Source: Palsa-1248 sp963737835 (GTDB lineage: Bacteria > Gemmatimonadota > Gemmatimonadetes > Gemmatimonadales > Gemmatimonadaceae). Taken from it: DNA of 64,000 nt. Location of the stretch: contig CAVTUH010000001.1 in the NCBI GenBank assembly GCA_963737835.1, positions 124,001 to 188,000 of the forward strand. The letters run 5' to 3'. The translations under genes and the position numbers were made by a program. This document shows, in pieces, positions 62,201 through 64,000 of this stretch. Each line of letters opens with the position of its first letter. The stretch's first letter is position 1. Under the pieces are notes generated by a model. It was given only the letters and a program-made list of their open reading frames with translations, was not told where the DNA came from and did not search any database.

Positions 62201-62330
62201 GGGCCGACGCATTGCGTCGCCCCTGGATTGCGGCCCGGTTGCGCCAAACGGCGGGTGACGCATTGCGCCGCCCCTGGATTGCGGTCCGGTTGCGCCGAAC
62301 GGCGGGCGACGCATGGCGTCGCCCCTACCC
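62201..62330. repeat. Tandem array of REP-like palindromes, 51-bp period
   Basis: Three GACGCATTGCG-type palindromes start at 62206, 62257 and 62308, exactly 51 bp apart. The first two spacers are near identical (GGATTGCGG.CCGGTTGCGCC.AACGGCGG). The last unit ends in CTACC like the single copies elsewhere. The array fills the centre of the 390-bp gap (62037-62426) between the lipoprotein and decarboxylase genes, in which nothing else was identified. Confidence 0.85.
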
Positions 62331-62426
62331 GCCGGTCCCCACGCATCGTGGGCGTTCCGTCGTCCGAACAGCAACCGGCAGATGCCAATGATTCGAATCG
62401 CTGGCGATCCCCCTCAGCGATCCCGC

Positions 62427-63866
62427 TCAGGGGGCGGTGGTCAGGCGCTTGGACGTGGCTGCGAGGACGTCGGCCAGCTGGCGGACGTGGTGCTCGCGCG
62501 TGTAGAGGTTGAGCATGTTGAACCGCAGCCAGGTGCGGCCGGCGTGGGGTGTCGTCGAGAACCACGCGATCCCCGACGCCACCACGTCGCGTGCAATCTG
62601 ATCCTGCAGTCGATCGAGCGCCTCCGGCGTCCACCCAGGGGGCTCCCATCTCGCACAGGCGATCGATAACTCGCCCCCATCCAGCACGCGGAATCCTCGC
62701 TGGCCGAGCAACACCTCGAGCTCGCGCGTGAGCTCAATGTTGCTCTGGACGGCCGTCCTGATCGTACGCCACCCGTGCGCGCGCAGCGCCATCCAGACGG
62801 TCAGCCCCGACGACCGACGCGAGCTCGGGACGCCCCGCTGCCAGGCGTCCACTTCCCCTTCGGTCGGAATGTATGACCCGGTGGTGGTCGCGAACGCGCG
62901 GCGGGCGACGTCGCCGTGGGTCGTCAGCACCAGCGCCGCCGTGACGGGAATGAAGAACCACTTGTGCGGATCGATGGCAATGGAATCCGCCAACTCGACG
63001 CCGCTGAATCGGTGCCGCATCGACTCCAGCAGCAGTGCCGCTCCGCCGTAGCAGGCATCGACGTGAAGCCAGAGACCTTCCTCCCTGCAGACGGCGGCAA
63101 TGCTGGCGATGGGATCGATGGCCCCGGTTGCTGTCGTGCCTGCTGTGGCGACGACAGCAAACGGGGTGGCTCCCTCCGCGCGATCCCTGCGGATGCGCTG
63201 CGCCAATGCCTGGACGTCCATGACCCCGCGCCCGGAGCTCGGAATCGCAATCACGTCTTCACCTGCCAGCCCCGCGACCATCGCCGAACGACTGACCGTG
63301 AAGTGCGCGACATCGGATGCATACAGCCGGAAGCCGGGGCGCGCGGGTCCGCCAGTAGCGTGCACTCTCGCCAGTACGAGCGCTTGCAGCATCGCAAACA
63401 TGCCGCCCGGCACGAGCATCCCGTCCGCGCCACTCAAGCCAAAGAGGCGAGCGAAGCATCGAACGATCTCCTCTTCGCAGGTCGTCATCGCGGGCGACTG
63501 GTGGAACGCGCCGCCGTTGTTGTTGAGCGACGAGACGAGCAGGTCGCCCAGCGCCGCCCCCGGGAGTGGCGACGAGTTCACGAGACCGAGATAGAGTGGA
63601 TGCGGCGTCCCCATGGACGCTGGCAGCACCCACCGCTCAAATTCCTCGAGTGTCTGTGCGAGGCCGACGCCGTCTTCCAGCAGCGTGTCGGCGAAGGTCG
63701 CGCGCAGAGCTGCACGGTTCGTCACGGGCGCGACTCGTCGATCCTCGAGGCCTCGATAGATCGATACGAACAGAGCCGCTGCTTTGGCGGCCGCCTCATC
63801 GAAAGCCGGAGACGCGACCTCGGCGGCCACACCGCGCACATCGGCTGCTTGATCCAGGGCAGTCAT
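62427..63866 (-). CDS. PLP-dependent group II amino-acid decarboxylase
   Basis: The protein has 479 residues, fold-type I. The PLP lysine is Lys302 in DPHKWFF, with Asp270 in HVDACYGG and the substrate-side His in ASDVAHFTVSRSA. N-terminal motifs HPLYLGLVNSSPLPGAALGDLL and SPAMTTCEEEIVRCF match the aromatic-L-amino-acid, tyrosine or glutamate decarboxylase family. The product would be an amine plus CO2; the exact substrate cannot be told. The ORF ends at 62427, before the palindrome array, and begins next to element E8. Confidence 0.92.
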   Translation of the reverse strand: MTALDQAADVRGVAAEVASPAFDEAAAKAAALFVSIYRGLEDRRVAPVTNRAALRATFADTLLEDGVGLAQTLEEFERWVLPASMGTPHPLYLGLVNSSPLPGAALGDLLVSSLNNNGGAFHQSPAMTTCEEEIVRCFARLFGLSGADGMLVPGGMFAMLQALVLARVHATGGPARPGFRLYASDVAHFTVSRSAMVAGLAGEDVIAIPSSGRGVMDVQALAQRIRRDRAEGATPFAVVATAGTTATGAIDPIASIAAVCREEGLWLHVDACYGGAALLLESMRHRFSGVELADSIAIDPHKWFFIPVTAALVLTTHGDVARRAFATTTGSYIPTEGEVDAWQRGVPSSRRSSGLTVWMALRAHGWRTIRTAVQSNIELTRELEVLLGQRGFRVLDGGELSIACARWEPPGWTPEALDRLQDQIARDVVASGIAWFSTTPHAGRTWLRFNMLNLYTREHHVRQLADVLAATSKRLTTAP

Positions 63867-63874
63867 GGGTGGGA

Positions 63875-63972
63875 CATTAGACGTTGGACGTTAGAAAGGT
63901 TAGACGTTGGACGTTGGACGCCGGAAAAACAAACCCCGAGGGCCAGGTTCCGGATAGCGCTGACCCTCGAGG
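63875..63972. repeat. Composite heptad/hairpin element, copy E8, degraded
   Basis: Two blocks of ACGTTRG units precede an A-tract and an imperfect stem (CCCCGAGGGCCAG at 63934-63946 / CTGACCCTCGAGG at 63960-63972). The right heptad arm is absent or very decayed in the remaining 28 bases. Unlike other copies it lies at the 5' side of a gene (the decarboxylase), although the gene to its right is outside the window. Confidence 0.7.
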
Positions 63973-64000
63973 TCTCATGTGGTGCGATCTCAATCGCTAC

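Noticed and set aside
62201..62330. CRISPR array
   Set aside because: Only three units, spacers nearly identical to each other, and the repeated part is a palindrome seen as single copies elsewhere. No cas genes are present.
1..64000. tRNA, rRNA, transposase, integrase or phage genes
   Set aside because: None seen on reading both strands; the repeats noted have no associated transposase in the window.

Overview
The window is about 64 kb of GC-rich chromosomal DNA. The best guess for the host is Gemmatimonadota or a close relative. It is Gram-negative: there are many lipobox signal peptides, SusC/RagA TonB-dependent porins with SusD partners, a PilA-type pilin and HtrA. SusC/SusD pairs at high GC, together with hopanoid genes (hpnI, hpnL) and families of LVIVD beta-propeller lipoproteins, fit that phylum. 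The placement is inferred from gene content only. No rRNA, tRNA, CRISPR array, transposase or phage gene was seen.

Layout. 0-2.7 kb: a multicopper oxidase (MCO) and its small partner. 2.7-12.3 kb: two paralogous SusC-SusD operons, three of whose four genes carry a single-base frameshift. 12.8-21.2 kb: cupin, secreted proline-rich protein, type IV pilin, small lipoprotein, a protein of nine cysteine-pair repeats, a small membrane protein, and a CBM9-like/PQQ-dehydrogenase pair. 21.5-29.1 kb: an orphan SusC, a SOD-like lipoprotein, an LVIVD lipoprotein and a CocE-type hydrolase. 29.4-31.8 kb: divergent hpnI and hpnL. 32-42 kb: a LolA-like lipoprotein, then four tandem LVIVD lipoprotein genes behind a DUF305 gene. 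42.5-48 kb: HtrA and a second MCO operon (LVIVD-like propeller, partner, MCO) joined by one-base stop/start overlaps. 48-54.8 kb: CrcB, aldo/keto reductase, a frameshifted GNAT, a TolB-like propeller, an acetamidase-like enzyme and a metallo-beta-lactamase. 54.8-63.9 kb: a GT4-GH63 pair, a DUF305/LVIVD remnant, an APC permease, a lipoprotein and a PLP decarboxylase.

Most products are exported or anchored in the envelope. Two MCOs with Met-rich segments, DUF305 proteins, the His/Met-containing cysteine-repeat protein, the PQQ/cytochrome c enzyme and the LVIVD lipoproteins suggest an envelope module for metal or electron handling. That is inference from context.

Two interspersed repeat families stand out. 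The first is a composite element of about 100-140 bp: inverted arms made of 7-bp units (ACGTTRG) around A/T tracts and a conserved GGGCCAGC/GCTGGCCC hairpin. It sits at most convergent gene ends, looks like a bidirectional terminator, and in two places supplies the stop codons of both flanking genes. The second is a REP-like palindrome (GGGCGACGC..GCGTCGCCCCTA). Five reading frames are broken by one extra base each, always a single base doubled, so sequence error must be excluded before calling them pseudogenes.
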